Numbered from the stretch's first letter, positions 9,084-17,418 are shown. The stretch is 64,000 nucleotides of DNA from Bacteriovoracaceae bacterium (GCA_019752535.1 JAIEMA010000003.1:1-64000), one strand, 5' to 3'. The notes: generated by a model from the sequence alone, not told the origin. A program made the numbers and translations.

Positions 9084-9842
9084 ATGAAGAATTTAGCGGT
9101 CCTTGTGATCGTAGTGGGACTTCTTACCTTTGAAAACCACTCGATGGCACAAATTACGAGGCTTAAAAAGATTGAGCAAAAAGTGAATCGGTCTCAGATT
9201 AAGAGAAGGAGCAGCAACAATGATGAACTTTTACAAAAAATCTTTGAAAACAACAAAAAGGTTAATGCCTTACTTGAACAAAGGAGCAGCGTTCCTGTTA
9301 TTTGGGAAAACAACTCAAAAATCCTCACGGGGAAAGTATTCAGGGGTGCTCTTTTGAATTCGATTAATTCCACCAATATTGATTCGCCGGTTTTAGTAGG
9401 GGCCTATCCCAACCAAGGCCTACCATACAAGACGTTGTTCGCTTGTCAGGCAACCACACAGAACAAGAGGGTGTTCACTCTTTGTAACAAGATGATTACT
9501 CCTGACAAGGAAATTCCTATCGTTGCCCAAATCCTTAATGTTGATGGAACGAGTGGGCTCTTAGGTGAATACAATGACGGAAAGGAAGATCTGATCGTTG
9601 GTGCGGTTGTGAGTGACTTTTCTCAAGGCGTGTTATCGGCCGCTCAAACTCGAATTGCTGGGCCACTTGGTGGAGTAACTGATTCAAGTGGGAAGAATCA
9701 AGTTTTTCAGGGCCTAATCGAATCCGGTAAAAGGACTTCTGACATTTTACTGGATGAAATGAAGACCATGCAGCCAGTGGTAACGGTTAATGCAGGGGAT
9801 GAGGTGCTGGTTTACTTAATGGAGGCCGTAAATGAAATATAG
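9084..9842 (+). CDS. VirB10/TraB-like core-complex protein
   Basis: 252 aa. The C-terminal two thirds resembles the VirB10 beta-barrel domain (KILTGKVFRGALLNSINST..., VGAVVSDFSQG..., VTVNAGDEVLVYL). The N-terminus looks like a cleavable signal peptide (LLTFENHSMAQ) followed by a basic coiled segment, whereas VirB10 normally keeps an inner-membrane anchor and Pro-rich linker. It may therefore not bridge both membranes. It overlaps the downstream lipoprotein gene by 11 nt. Confidence 0.8.
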   Translation: MKNLAVLVIVVGLLTFENHSMAQITRLKKIEQKVNRSQIKRRSSNNDELLQKIFENNKKVNALLEQRSSVPVIWENNSKILTGKVFRGALLNSINSTNIDSPVLVGAYPNQGLPYKTLFACQATTQNKRVFTLCNKMITPDKEIPIVAQILNVDGTSGLLGEYNDGKEDLIVGAVVSDFSQGVLSAAQTRIAGPLGGVTDSSGKNQVFQGLIESGKRTSDILLDEMKTMQPVVTVNAGDEVLVYLMEAVNEI

Positions 9843-10341
9843 CTTCCTCGTTTGTCTTGTTGTGCTTTGTTCTTGTTCAACTCTAAAGCGTTCCATGATT
9901 GGCGGTGCTTTGATAGGGGGATTAGTTGGTGGTGGCGGTGGAGCCATCTTCTCACCTGATGAAATGTCGAGGGATAAGAATGCTTATATGTTTGGTGTTC
10001 TCGGGGCAGCGGTTGGAACTGGACTTGCTTATCTCTTCTATGATGAACCCAAAAAACCGGGCCTGAATAATCCCATGATGCTTGATGAACCCATTCAAAA
10101 TCACCAAGAGGTTCCTCTATTTGATTTTTCACCAGAACTTAAAGGCCTTAAGCCCGAGGTCAGTTTTAAGCCGGTGAAAAAATATGAAGTCCCACAAGAG
10201 AAGCTCCCCAATGAACTTATGGGGAAAGTTAAAAAGCAATACATCATCGAATATGAAGCTGAGGCCCGAACAATTGAGTTAGGGAACCGTACCATTCAAA
10301 TCAGCCCGTTCAAGGCATGGGAGCACACTTATGAAAAATAA
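9832..10341 (+). CDS. VirB7/TraV-like lipoprotein with glycine zipper
   Basis: 169 aa. Lipobox VVLCSC in the signal peptide; then a Gly-rich hydrophobic segment (IGGALIGGLVGGGGGAIF) and a second small hydrophobic stretch (GVLGAAVGTGLAYLF). It lies between the VirB10-like and VirD4 genes and overlaps both. Lipoproteins of this position stabilise the outer-membrane core complex. Longer than classic VirB7 and nearer TraV in size. Assignment by architecture. Confidence 0.65.
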   Translation: MKYSFLVCLVVLCSCSTLKRSMIGGALIGGLVGGGGGAIFSPDEMSRDKNAYMFGVLGAAVGTGLAYLFYDEPKKPGLNNPMMLDEPIQNHQEVPLFDFSPELKGLKPEVSFKPVKKYEVPQEKLPNELMGKVKKQYIIEYEAEARTIELGNRTIQISPFKAWEHTYEK

Positions 10342-11731
10342 ACAAAAATCTGGATCGGAACTTGATTTATTCACACCTGTCGTTGAAATCTTTCATGAAC
10401 TCTGCGTTTTATTGTTCTCTGTCTTATTTGAACTTGGAAAACTCACGTTCAGAAAAATAATGAACAAAGCTCCAGAAATGGAAAAGATAGAGCGAAAAGC
10501 TCTCAGAGTTTCACGGGAAACAAGCGCTGAGGATGCTTTGGGAATTGATACCAGGACGAAAAAAGAAATCAAGCTTGGTGATATTGATTTTGGCAAGCAT
10601 ACCTTTATTGTTGGCGCATCAGGTTTTGGTAAAACTAACTTGATCTCCATTCTTCAGGAGAATTCCCTTCTTAATAACAAGCCTATCATCTTTGTTGATC
10701 CAAAAGGCGATGCTGAAGCTTTGGATACTTTCAGACGTCTGTGCCAACAATACAATCGAACTTGTTATGTTTTCTCTGAGCATGACCCGGATTCAATTTC
10801 CCTAAACCCGATATTAGAAGGAACTGAAAGTCAGGTTTCTGATCGACTCATGGGTGCATTTGTTTGGAGTGAGGAGTTTTATAAAGATGCATGCCGTAGA
10901 AGCTTAAATAAGGCCCTTGATCATTTAAAACTGGAGGACAAGCCTTTTACGCTTAAAAATATTTACGATTACCTTTGCGCTCACGAAACAAAAGAGAACC
11001 TTGGAATAATTACAAAAATAGAAAACATTCTTAAGAGTGACTTTGGCAAGATTCTAAATGCTGGCCATGATGGACTGACCATTTCAAAAGTCAGGGAAGA
11101 GCGGGCCTGCCTCTATATCGGTTTATCTGTTCAGGGATATGGAGAAACTGCCGTGGCCATTGGGAAATTATTCCTGGGTGAGCTTCTTTTTAATTCCTAC
11201 AGTACCCTACTGAAAATAGGCAAGGACTCCCTCGCTAAAACTCATCCGATGAGTATTTATTTTGATGAGTTTGGCTCTCTCATCACACCACAGTTCATTG
11301 AACTTGAAAATAAGTGTCGAGGTGCTGGAATGGAGCTGACGATGGCGGTTCAAACTGCATCAGACATCAATAGAGTAGACCCAGAGCTGACAATTCAGGT
11401 GATAGAAAACACTGCCAATTTTTTCATCTTCAAACAACGAATGCAGGTCAATGCAGAGATCTTTTCTCAGGCCATCGGAACGATTTTGGCCAAGAAGCAG
11501 ACTTATAAAGTTGAGAACGGAGAGAAACAGGATTCGGCCAGTGAGCGGGAAGTGCATGAGATGATCGTCCATCCGGATGTCATTAAGAACCTTGGAGTCG
11601 GCCAGTGTGTTCTCTTAAGACAAGGAAGGCCTGCCAAAGTAAATCTCATCAATATCAGGAATAGGGACAAGGCCCTGATGAAAAAGATTGCGGTCTTGAA
11701 GATAAAAGAAGCAGGGGCATTTGATAAATAA
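10331..11731 (+). CDS. virD4: VirD4/TraD-type coupling protein
   Basis: 466 aa. Walker A GASGFGKT at residues 95-102 and Walker B YFDEFGSL around D312/E313, with the TraD/TraG-like follow-on CRGAGMELTMAVQTASD. The N-terminal hydrophobic segment (about residues 15-40) is short for a membrane anchor. It brings the relaxase-DNA complex to the secretion channel. It overlaps the preceding lipoprotein gene by 11 nt and is followed at once by the candidate relaxase, completing the transfer module. Confidence 0.92.
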   Translation: MKNKQKSGSELDLFTPVVEIFHELCVLLFSVLFELGKLTFRKIMNKAPEMEKIERKALRVSRETSAEDALGIDTRTKKEIKLGDIDFGKHTFIVGASGFGKTNLISILQENSLLNNKPIIFVDPKGDAEALDTFRRLCQQYNRTCYVFSEHDPDSISLNPILEGTESQVSDRLMGAFVWSEEFYKDACRRSLNKALDHLKLEDKPFTLKNIYDYLCAHETKENLGIITKIENILKSDFGKILNAGHDGLTISKVREERACLYIGLSVQGYGETAVAIGKLFLGELLFNSYSTLLKIGKDSLAKTHPMSIYFDEFGSLITPQFIELENKCRGAGMELTMAVQTASDINRVDPELTIQVIENTANFFIFKQRMQVNAEIFSQAIGTILAKKQTYKVENGEKQDSASEREVHEMIVHPDVIKNLGVGQCVLLRQGRPAKVNLINIRNRDKALMKKIAVLKIKEAGAFDK

Positions 11732-11741
11732 AGGAGGCCTG

Positions 11742-12503
11742 ATGATTAAAAGCATCGAAGATTTTCATTTAGTGAACAGTTTCCACCTAAGTTATCTAAG
11801 GCCACTTTTGAAGTGGCGAATCATGGACGTTAAAAGTTTAATGAAGGAGTCAGAGATTGAATCACATTATCACAACTTTTACAGGATCATCAGGCTGCTT
11901 GAATCAAAGAAAGTACTGGAAGGATTTAGAGATCCTTATAGCGGGAAGAAATACGTCTATCTCAGCAGTCGCGGGGAATCGGCGTTGTCGCTCAAGGAGA
12001 ACCCAACATCAGTTTCAACGAATACATTAATTCATGATCTGAAGGTTTCTGAAATTGGTCGCATGTTTTTGAATAATGGATGGGTCAATGAGGTAATGCT
12101 TGAACACGAAATTAACGACAAGAGTGTTTTTCTTTCAGCGGCAAAAGTAAACCCAGATGCACTATTTGAAGGGGAGCGCAAAGGAAAGAAATTCAGAATC
12201 GCTTTTGAGTTAGAGCTTACCAGAAAGTCCAAACAAAGGATTGTTCAGAAAGCCCTCTATTATTCTGAGAGCGATTACTATGACTATATCCTTTATATGT
12301 TTTCTCAGAAAAGCTTGGTCGATAGTTACATGGAAATCATCAGGGAGAAAGTTGGTCTGGAAAAGATGAATAAGTTTATGTTCTTTTTTAACCCGTTCCT
12401 GACTTCTGATAAATGTTTTGATTCAGATCCAAGCGGGTATTTTAAAGGAAATGAGACAAGCCTTTCGACCATATTCGCGACTGTGCAAATGGGGTCTAAA
12501 TGA
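11742..12503 (+). CDS. Candidate MOBC/TraX-type relaxase (Replic_Relax-like)
   Basis: 253 aa; ATG 11742 chosen for the strong RBS AAGGAGG (4-nt spacing) over an upstream TTG. The N-terminal half looks like a winged helix (YHNFYRIIRLLESKKVLEGF... YLSSRGESAL). The C-terminal half has a PD-(D/E)XK-like core: P138-D139, then E156-L-E158 in FELELTRKSK. The MOBC relaxases of CloDF13 (MobC) and pAD1 (TraX) are known to have this winged-helix plus restriction-endonuclease-like plan. It follows the coupling protein and precedes a nested inverted repeat, a fitting place for a relaxase next to oriT. No Tyr-type relaxase is visible. Confidence 0.65.
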   Translation: MIKSIEDFHLVNSFHLSYLRPLLKWRIMDVKSLMKESEIESHYHNFYRIIRLLESKKVLEGFRDPYSGKKYVYLSSRGESALSLKENPTSVSTNTLIHDLKVSEIGRMFLNNGWVNEVMLEHEINDKSVFLSAAKVNPDALFEGERKGKKFRIAFELELTRKSKQRIVQKALYYSESDYYDYILYMFSQKSLVDSYMEIIREKVGLEKMNKFMFFFNPFLTSDKCFDSDPSGYFKGNETSLSTIFATVQMGSK

Positions 12504-12539
12504 CTATCAAATGGGTATCAAATGCTGAACAATCAATTT

Positions 12540-12677
12540 TTTTGTTACCCGCTAAATCATCAGAATCAATTAGGAATTCCGCGCTCCGAAACTGACTCCC
12601 CACCCCCAACGAGTTGTGAGTATGGAGTCAGCTTCTATGCTTGGAAAAGAATGAGAGATGGTAAGCGGGTAACAAAA
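12540..12677. repeat. Nested inverted repeats, candidate oriT
   Basis: Outer arms TTTTGTTACCCGCT (12540-12553) and AGCGGGTAACAAAA (12664-12677) are perfect 14-bp reverse complements. Inner arms CTGACTCC (12592-12599) and GGAGTCAG (12624-12631) are perfect 8-bp ones. The inner loop is rich in C on this strand. The element fills the 191-bp gap between the candidate relaxase and the AT-hook protein. An operator or att role is possible instead. Confidence 0.55.
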
Positions 12678-12694
12678 TTATAAGAGGAGTAGTT

Positions 12695-13063
12695 ATGAAT
12701 AATGAAAAAATATTAAGTAGTAAGAAGAGGGGGAGGAAGCCCAAAAATCAAATAAGTGAGTATGTATTAAATAAAGATCGATCTAAGTTTTTCGTGGATC
12801 TGAGTTGTGAAAAAGTTGAGCTTGATTTGATTTTTGGGCTTCTAGAGCGGGCAAATCAAAAGGATTACGGCCGTGAGATTACCTTTAAGGACTTGGCATT
12901 GTTTTCAGTCACCAAGCTGACTGATAAAGACCTGGAGAAGATTCAAGAATCCACACTAAGCGACATGGAAAAGGTCGAAAGGGCATTAATTGAATTCAAC
13001 AAGAAAAATAATTCAAATCTTACCCTCGGCGAATTTTTAGTGAAAAGACTTAGCATTAATTAA
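12695..13063 (+). CDS. AT-hook-type small DNA-binding protein, possible relaxosome accessory
   Basis: 122 aa, RBS AGAGGAG. The N-terminus carries an AT-hook-like basic motif (KKRGRKPKNQ); the rest is helical and acidic and not recognised. It starts 17 bp after the nested inverted repeat, between the candidate relaxase and SSB. Accessory proteins that bind oriT often sit here. Function inferred from motif and position. Confidence 0.55.
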   Translation: MNNEKILSSKKRGRKPKNQISEYVLNKDRSKFFVDLSCEKVELDLIFGLLERANQKDYGREITFKDLALFSVTKLTDKDLEKIQESTLSDMEKVERALIEFNKKNNSNLTLGEFLVKRLSIN

Positions 13064-13071
13064 CAAAGGAG

Positions 13072-13386
13072 TTGCTTATTAATTCCACACATCAGGTTTT
13101 ATTTATTGGAAGGCTTGGTCAAAATCCTGAGCTTCGCTATACCAGAAAACAAGAAGCCGTATGTCGTTTGAATGTTGCCGTTCCAGTCGAAGGATCTGAA
13201 AAGCCTGACTGGCGTAAAGTTGTTGTCTGGGGAAAACAAGCAGAACTTTGCCAAGTATTTCTAATTAAAGGTGTTCAGGTTTTTGTGCACGGCCATAGAA
13301 CATTCAGGGAGCATCAACTCGATTCAGGTAAAATAAAAAGGTACGAAGAAATTACTGCTGACAAGGTTGGATTCATTAATTTTTAA
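13072..13386 (+). CDS. ssb: Single-stranded DNA-binding protein
   Basis: 104 aa, a bare OB-fold without the usual acidic C-terminal tail. SSB signatures are NSTHQVLFIGRLGQNPELRYT, AVCRLNVAV and DWRKVVVWGKQAE. The start is uncertain: TTG at 13072 lies only 1 nt past the RBS AAAGGAG, whereas an ATT at 13078 lies at ideal spacing and would give (M)NSTHQ, the normal SSB N-terminus. Probably protects transferred single strands during conjugation. Confidence 0.85.
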   Translation: MLINSTHQVLFIGRLGQNPELRYTRKQEAVCRLNVAVPVEGSEKPDWRKVVVWGKQAELCQVFLIKGVQVFVHGHRTFREHQLDSGKIKRYEEITADKVGFINF

Positions 13387-13396
13387 TGAGGTGTGA

Positions 13397-13660
13397 ATGA
13401 ATGAAAAACTTAAGATTTTTCACCAATACAACGAAAGGACTATGCAGTATAGTAGTCCTGCTGAAAATAATATTTCAGCAACGTTCTTTGACAAGCGAAT
13501 ATGGGTGGATACGAAGGAGGCAGCGAACTATCTTAGGATATCAGTCGGCTCTCTTCGCAATGCTGTTTATCGAAAACAAATCATTGCGAGGAAATTTAGG
13601 AGACGACTTTATTTTAAGTTAAGTGAGCTTAATCGGCTGTTGGACAATTCAATCATTTGA
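13397..13660 (+). CDS. Excisionase-like HTH protein (Xis 1)
   Basis: 87 aa. The C-terminal 50 residues form a MerR/excisionase-type helix-turn-helix (VDTKEAANYLRISVGSLRNAVYRK... FKLSELNRLLD). Directly upstream of the integrase gene with 12 bp between. Probably a recombination directionality factor. The same Xis-Int arrangement recurs at 32911-34220. Confidence 0.8.
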   Translation: MNEKLKIFHQYNERTMQYSSPAENNISATFFDKRIWVDTKEAANYLRISVGSLRNAVYRKQIIARKFRRRLYFKLSELNRLLDNSII

Positions 13661-13672
13661 TAGGAGGTTCCA

Positions 13673-14815
13673 ATGTCGATTAAAGAATACCATGAAAATG
13701 GTAAAACCTTATTTGAAGTGTATGTTCACGTTAAAAGTAGCTCTGATCCCTTGCTTAGGGTGCAGAGGCGCAAACGTAATATTCTTTCAATGAGGGAGGC
13801 TGCCAAAGAAGAGATTAGAATGACTAAAGACTCGCTTATGGTGCTTGGTGCTTTAGAAGAAAAGGGAAATACATGGGAGCGAATTATTGAACTTTGGTAT
13901 TATGACCAAATTCAAAATGGCTCTGACCGTTACGCAAATAAGTTTACGATTGAGGACTATCATAAAATGCTAAGACGCTATACTGCGGATTGGTTTAAGA
14001 GAAGACCCCAGGAGTTAACGAGAGGTGATGGAAAAAGAGTATTGGAAAATCTTTATGTTTTGGGCAAATCAAAAAGCTACATCATGAAGATTAAAAATAC
14101 GATCAATGTTGTTTTTCAGTGGGCCATAGATAATCGTCAGGTTAAGGACCTTCTTTTTAGTCCCATGCAGGGAATGAAAATTGATAAGAAGGAAGAAAAA
14201 TTTCCTGAGATATTGAATCTTACTGAGATTCGAACTTTTCTCTTTGAAGCAAAAAGACGTTCACATGAGTGGTATCCCGTTTGGGCCATGGCACTTTTAA
14301 CAGGTATGAGAAGCGGTGAGCTTTACGCCCTTGAATGGAATGATATTGATTTTGAGAACAAGCTTGTACGCGTGAAACAATCTTTCAGCAAACGTACAAA
14401 CGAAATAAAATCTACCAAAGCAGGGTATTGGCGGAATGTTCCTATTTCAGTCGAGCTTAATAACCTGATCGTGGAACTAAAATCTTTTACTGGTCATGAT
14501 CGTTGGGTCTTACCCCGATTAAGGGACTGGGAAAGAGGAGAGCAGGCAAAGCCTTTAAGGGCCTTCCTTAAAGACATTGGCCTTCCCTCAGTTAAGTTTC
14601 ACACGTTACGTGCTTGCTTTGCGACTCAGCTATTAGCGAATGGCGTGGAGACAAGCAAGGTGATGAAGATAGGGGGCTGGAAGGATCTCAAGACCATGCA
14701 GATCTATATGAGGCTTGCAGGAGTTGATGAGAGAGGGGCCACTGAGAATCTCAGGTTTTTACCTAGTGATGAGGCTGTTATGGGAAAAGTAGCCGAGCTT
14801 TTTGTTTCGAGATGA
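13673..14815 (+). CDS. Tyrosine integrase (Int 1)
   Basis: 380 aa phage/ICE-type integrase. The catalytic set is complete: R213 in TGMRSGE, H310-T-L-R313, the GGW segment and nucleophile Y345 (IYMRLAG). A SAM-like core-binding domain precedes it (residues about 65-165). It closes the conjugative module and would integrate or excise the element with Xis 1. A 20-bp stretch at 14679-14698 encoding GWKDLKTM is identical in Int 2, showing that the two are related. Confidence 0.93.
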   Translation: MSIKEYHENGKTLFEVYVHVKSSSDPLLRVQRRKRNILSMREAAKEEIRMTKDSLMVLGALEEKGNTWERIIELWYYDQIQNGSDRYANKFTIEDYHKMLRRYTADWFKRRPQELTRGDGKRVLENLYVLGKSKSYIMKIKNTINVVFQWAIDNRQVKDLLFSPMQGMKIDKKEEKFPEILNLTEIRTFLFEAKRRSHEWYPVWAMALLTGMRSGELYALEWNDIDFENKLVRVKQSFSKRTNEIKSTKAGYWRNVPISVELNNLIVELKSFTGHDRWVLPRLRDWERGEQAKPLRAFLKDIGLPSVKFHTLRACFATQLLANGVETSKVMKIGGWKDLKTMQIYMRLAGVDERGATENLRFLPSDEAVMGKVAELFVSR

Positions 14816-14930
14816 GTACTCTTAGCTCCAAGCTTGGCTTTTTTGTTATTTCAATTGCTTGCATTGATTCTGCAAGAATGCTTGCATCTGTAAGTCACTA
14901 ATTTTCATGGTGTTTTCCGAGAGGGGCAAT

Positions 14931-14966
14931 TTTTCTACAATTTTTGCCCCTAAATATTGTAGAAAA
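14931..14966. repeat. Inverted repeat TTTTCTACAAT...ATTGTAGAAAA, operator candidate 1
   Basis: Perfect 11-bp arms, 14931-14941 and 14956-14966. Overlaps another inverted repeat, GGGGCAA (14923-14929) with TTGCCCC (14944-14950), so two alternative structures compete. The same left arm recurs at 15055 in front of the Fic gene. Confidence 0.55.
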
Positions 14967-15054
14967 GTAAGGAAATGTTGGCCGGACTGCGTTGAGGGAA
15001 AGGCTTTTACGAATGAAATTAATGGCCTAAAAGAATGACTTTACATGTACCGGA

Positions 15055-15089
15055 TTTTCTACAATAATTGTTACAAATATTGTAGGAGG
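15055..15089 (+). promoter_or_regulatory. Second TTTTCTACAAT...ATTGTAGG inverted repeat over the Fic RBS
   Basis: Left arm TTTTCTACAAT (15055-15065) and right arm ATTGTAGG (15079-15086); the right arm runs into the RBS TAGGAGG. Either a repressor site or an mRNA hairpin that hides the ribosome site. With the copy at 14931-14966 this makes a two-site operator 124 bp apart. Confidence 0.5.
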
Positions 15090-15097
15090 TCTGGTAT

Positions 15098-16378
15098 ATG
15101 TTTTCTCCTAAAGAAGACTTTGATTTCATGAACTCGGAAACTTGGCTTAAGTATACTCATGAAAGGTACTTAGGGGAAGACGAGCTTAAGCACAGATCTA
15201 ATTTGGGCCATGAGCCTTTAAAATGGGATGAATATTGGCAAAGGATTATGGTCACTAGAAAGAGAGGCGCAGTTCCTGTTTTTCTTGATTCGATAAATTT
15301 GAAATTTTGGTTTTTTCCTTCTGACTCAATTCAAAAGAAGCTTATTGAAATAGAAAGACTAGGGACTCAACTCTACGACAAGATAGTTGCACATAGTGAA
15401 TTTAAGGAAAGTTTTTTAGCTGACGCTGAAATTGAGGAAGCGATTAGTTCCGCAATCTATGAAGGTGCCAATACAACAAGGGCAAAAGCTAAGCAATTAT
15501 TAGAATCCGGCAAAAGGCCTGCGAGCAAAGACGATTGGATGTTGCTAAATAATTTTGAAGCATTGAATTGGATTAAAGAGAATCGTTCAAATCAGCTTAC
15601 GACGGACAGTATTTTAAAAATTCACCAAATAGTCACAAAAAATACACTCACAGGCGATGATGCCAATTTTTGTGGAAAATTTAGAAATGACTCAGTTGTT
15701 GTTAACAGTGCTCTTGGAAGGATTGTTCATGAAGGGATTCATTTTTCAAAAATAAATGATGCAATTAAAGAAACAATACAAAAAGTGACTTCTCATCCGA
15801 GATACTTACATCCCCTTATTAAAGGGATATTGCTTCATTACTTAATTGCATACATACATCCCTTTTTTGACGGAAATGGAAGAACTGCGAGGACTCTGTT
15901 TTACTTTAAATCAATGAAGCATGATTTGAAATTCGTAGAATTACTTTCAATTTCGGCTCACCTTAAAAATTCGGGAAATCATTATGAAAGAGCTTTCGAG
16001 AAAGTAAAGAAGCATGACTGGGATCTCACTTATTTTATCGATTATTGCCTAGAATCTTTATTGGCAGCATTAAAGATAGTAGAAGGCAAGGTTGCTTATC
16101 TAATCAAAATTAATCTTTTAAAAGTGCCTTTCTCAATAAATGAAAATCAAATTGGATTACTTCAAAGGCTAGCTCTCAATAAGTACAGGCCTGTTTCCAT
16201 TGAGAAATATGCTGAAGAAATCAATAAGTCGAGAGAAGTGGCGAGACAAGAGTTGAAGACTTTGGTTGAGCTTGGATTCCTTAGAGAAGAAAAATCTGGC
16301 AAGAAGTTTGTCTATTTTGTCGAATCCAAGAAACTAAAAGAAAAAGTTTCTCATGAAGAAGTTATGAGCATTTTATAA
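15098..16378 (+). CDS. Fic-family AMP-transferase with internal inhibitory helix
   Basis: 426 aa. Fic motif HPFFDGNGR at residues 254-262. An N-terminal inhibitory motif S-A-I-Y-E-G (S118-G123) fits (S/T)xxxE(G/N), so activity is probably self-restrained (class II). The C-terminal 80 residues look like a winged helix (IEKYAEEINKSREVARQELKTLVELGFL), which could bind the inverted repeats upstream. Fic enzymes usually transfer AMP to a protein hydroxyl. It is the first gene of region B, co-directional with the membrane GAF-like gene 15 bp downstream. Confidence 0.9.
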   Translation: MFSPKEDFDFMNSETWLKYTHERYLGEDELKHRSNLGHEPLKWDEYWQRIMVTRKRGAVPVFLDSINLKFWFFPSDSIQKKLIEIERLGTQLYDKIVAHSEFKESFLADAEIEEAISSAIYEGANTTRAKAKQLLESGKRPASKDDWMLLNNFEALNWIKENRSNQLTTDSILKIHQIVTKNTLTGDDANFCGKFRNDSVVVNSALGRIVHEGIHFSKINDAIKETIQKVTSHPRYLHPLIKGILLHYLIAYIHPFFDGNGRTARTLFYFKSMKHDLKFVELLSISAHLKNSGNHYERAFEKVKKHDWDLTYFIDYCLESLLAALKIVEGKVAYLIKINLLKVPFSINENQIGLLQRLALNKYRPVSIEKYAEEINKSREVARQELKTLVELGFLREEKSGKKFVYFVESKKLKEKVSHEEVMSIL

Positions 16379-16393
16379 AATCCAGGACAAACG

Positions 16394-17194
16394 ATGTTGA
16401 AAGAAGCCTTTAAAGATACTTTAAAACATTTCATGCCCGTCTTTTGGGATGTTCTAATATCAGTTGGAACAACAACCTTGTTTCAAGTTTTAAAAGGCGA
16501 GAATATTGTTTTAACTCCGAAATTGATTTGTTTAATTGCTGCAGGTGTCATTTTATTGCATTTTATAAATCATGTTTACAAGAATTTTCGAAAGATGAAA
16601 GAGCTTAAGGATATTTCAGATAAAAAAATTGAAAATGAAATAAAGCAAATGACAATTGAATTTGGAAGAAAGTTTGTGTCAATACTAGGTAATGAAACTC
16701 GAACTACTGTTTTTGTAGAACAAGAGGTTGGAGATAAGCTATTTCTGAGGATTATTTCGAGGTTTAATAGCTACCGAGAAGACCAAAATGATACAACATG
16801 GCAACTGGATAGAAACTCGCATATGGGATGCGTAGGAATAGCAGGAAGAGCGTGGAGCAAGAACGAACCAGTATCAAGGCCACGACTTTTAGGTAAAAAT
16901 AAATTGAATCAACTGGTAAGATCTGAAGACGAAAATTCAATTAAAGCGCTTAATGATGAGCTTCGCGATTTAAATATGTCTAAAGAGGAACTAGTCCAAA
17001 GATTAAGTGAGCCTGATAGGAAATTCAAGTTTCCCATGTCTATGTACGCTAAACCTGGAACTTTAAGAAATGGCCGTAAATTTGTGATTGCCATTGATAA
17101 TGACAATAATAATACAAGCTTTCGAACTAATTTTATTAGTGATGTTTGCAGTTTTACAGATTGTTTAAAACATACAATGAACTTGAATGAGTGA
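16394..17194 (+). CDS. Membrane-anchored GAF-like sensor protein
   Basis: 266 aa. Two N-terminal membrane helices (about residues 18-35 and 44-63), a charged helical linker (MKELKDISDKKIENEIKQM), then a domain with GAF-like features (GCVGIAGRAWSKNEPVSRP and a final KFVIAIDND strand). No catalytic motif seen. Just downstream of fic and probably cotranscribed. It might sense a small molecule or stress at the membrane. Family assignment is tentative. Confidence 0.55.
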   Translation: MLKEAFKDTLKHFMPVFWDVLISVGTTTLFQVLKGENIVLTPKLICLIAAGVILLHFINHVYKNFRKMKELKDISDKKIENEIKQMTIEFGRKFVSILGNETRTTVFVEQEVGDKLFLRIISRFNSYREDQNDTTWQLDRNSHMGCVGIAGRAWSKNEPVSRPRLLGKNKLNQLVRSEDENSIKALNDELRDLNMSKEELVQRLSEPDRKFKFPMSMYAKPGTLRNGRKFVIAIDNDNNNTSFRTNFISDVCSFTDCLKHTMNLNE

Positions 17195-17336
17195 TGCTAC
17201 TTTAGTGCTACTTTCCTTGTAAGTATAAGCGATCATTCGAGTAACGAAGAATCCACCATTCGTAAAAGCGTATGTCTCAAAATCCCTGACCTCTAAATTC
17301 AGCAATGAAAACAGGAGTTTAAATTTTGGGACAAAC

Positions 17337-17380
17337 ACTTTCTTCCCACCCTTAATCATTTGATATCACGATGTATAATT
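17337..17380 (+). promoter_or_regulatory. Promoter block, copy 1 (TATAAT at 17374)
   Basis: A 44-bp block from ACTTTCTTCC to TATAATT. It aligns without gaps to 18527-18570 with 36 of 44 identical bases, including the -10 hexamer TATAAT (17374-17379 and 18564-18569). The -35 region is weak in both, so the conserved part may bind an activator or reflect a shared cassette end. Confidence 0.55.
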
Positions 17381-17418
17381 TGAGTTGTAGTTGAGATGTA
17401 GTTTTTCACTGTAGTTGA

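Noticed and set aside
11721-11741. TTG start for the relaxase candidate
   Set aside because: The ATG at 11742 has a strong RBS; the TTG would place that RBS inside the gene.
1-14815. Search for VirB11, VirB1 and a Tyr-type relaxase
   Set aside because: No matching motifs were seen on either strand; they may lie left of the window or be absent.
14857-14892. GCTTGCAT direct repeats after Int 1 as attachment sites
   Set aside because: The copies are only about 25 bp apart and no matching copy was found at other element ends.
15098-16378. Fic gene as half of a two-gene FicTA pair
   Set aside because: No separate small antitoxin precedes it; the inhibitory helix is inside the protein.
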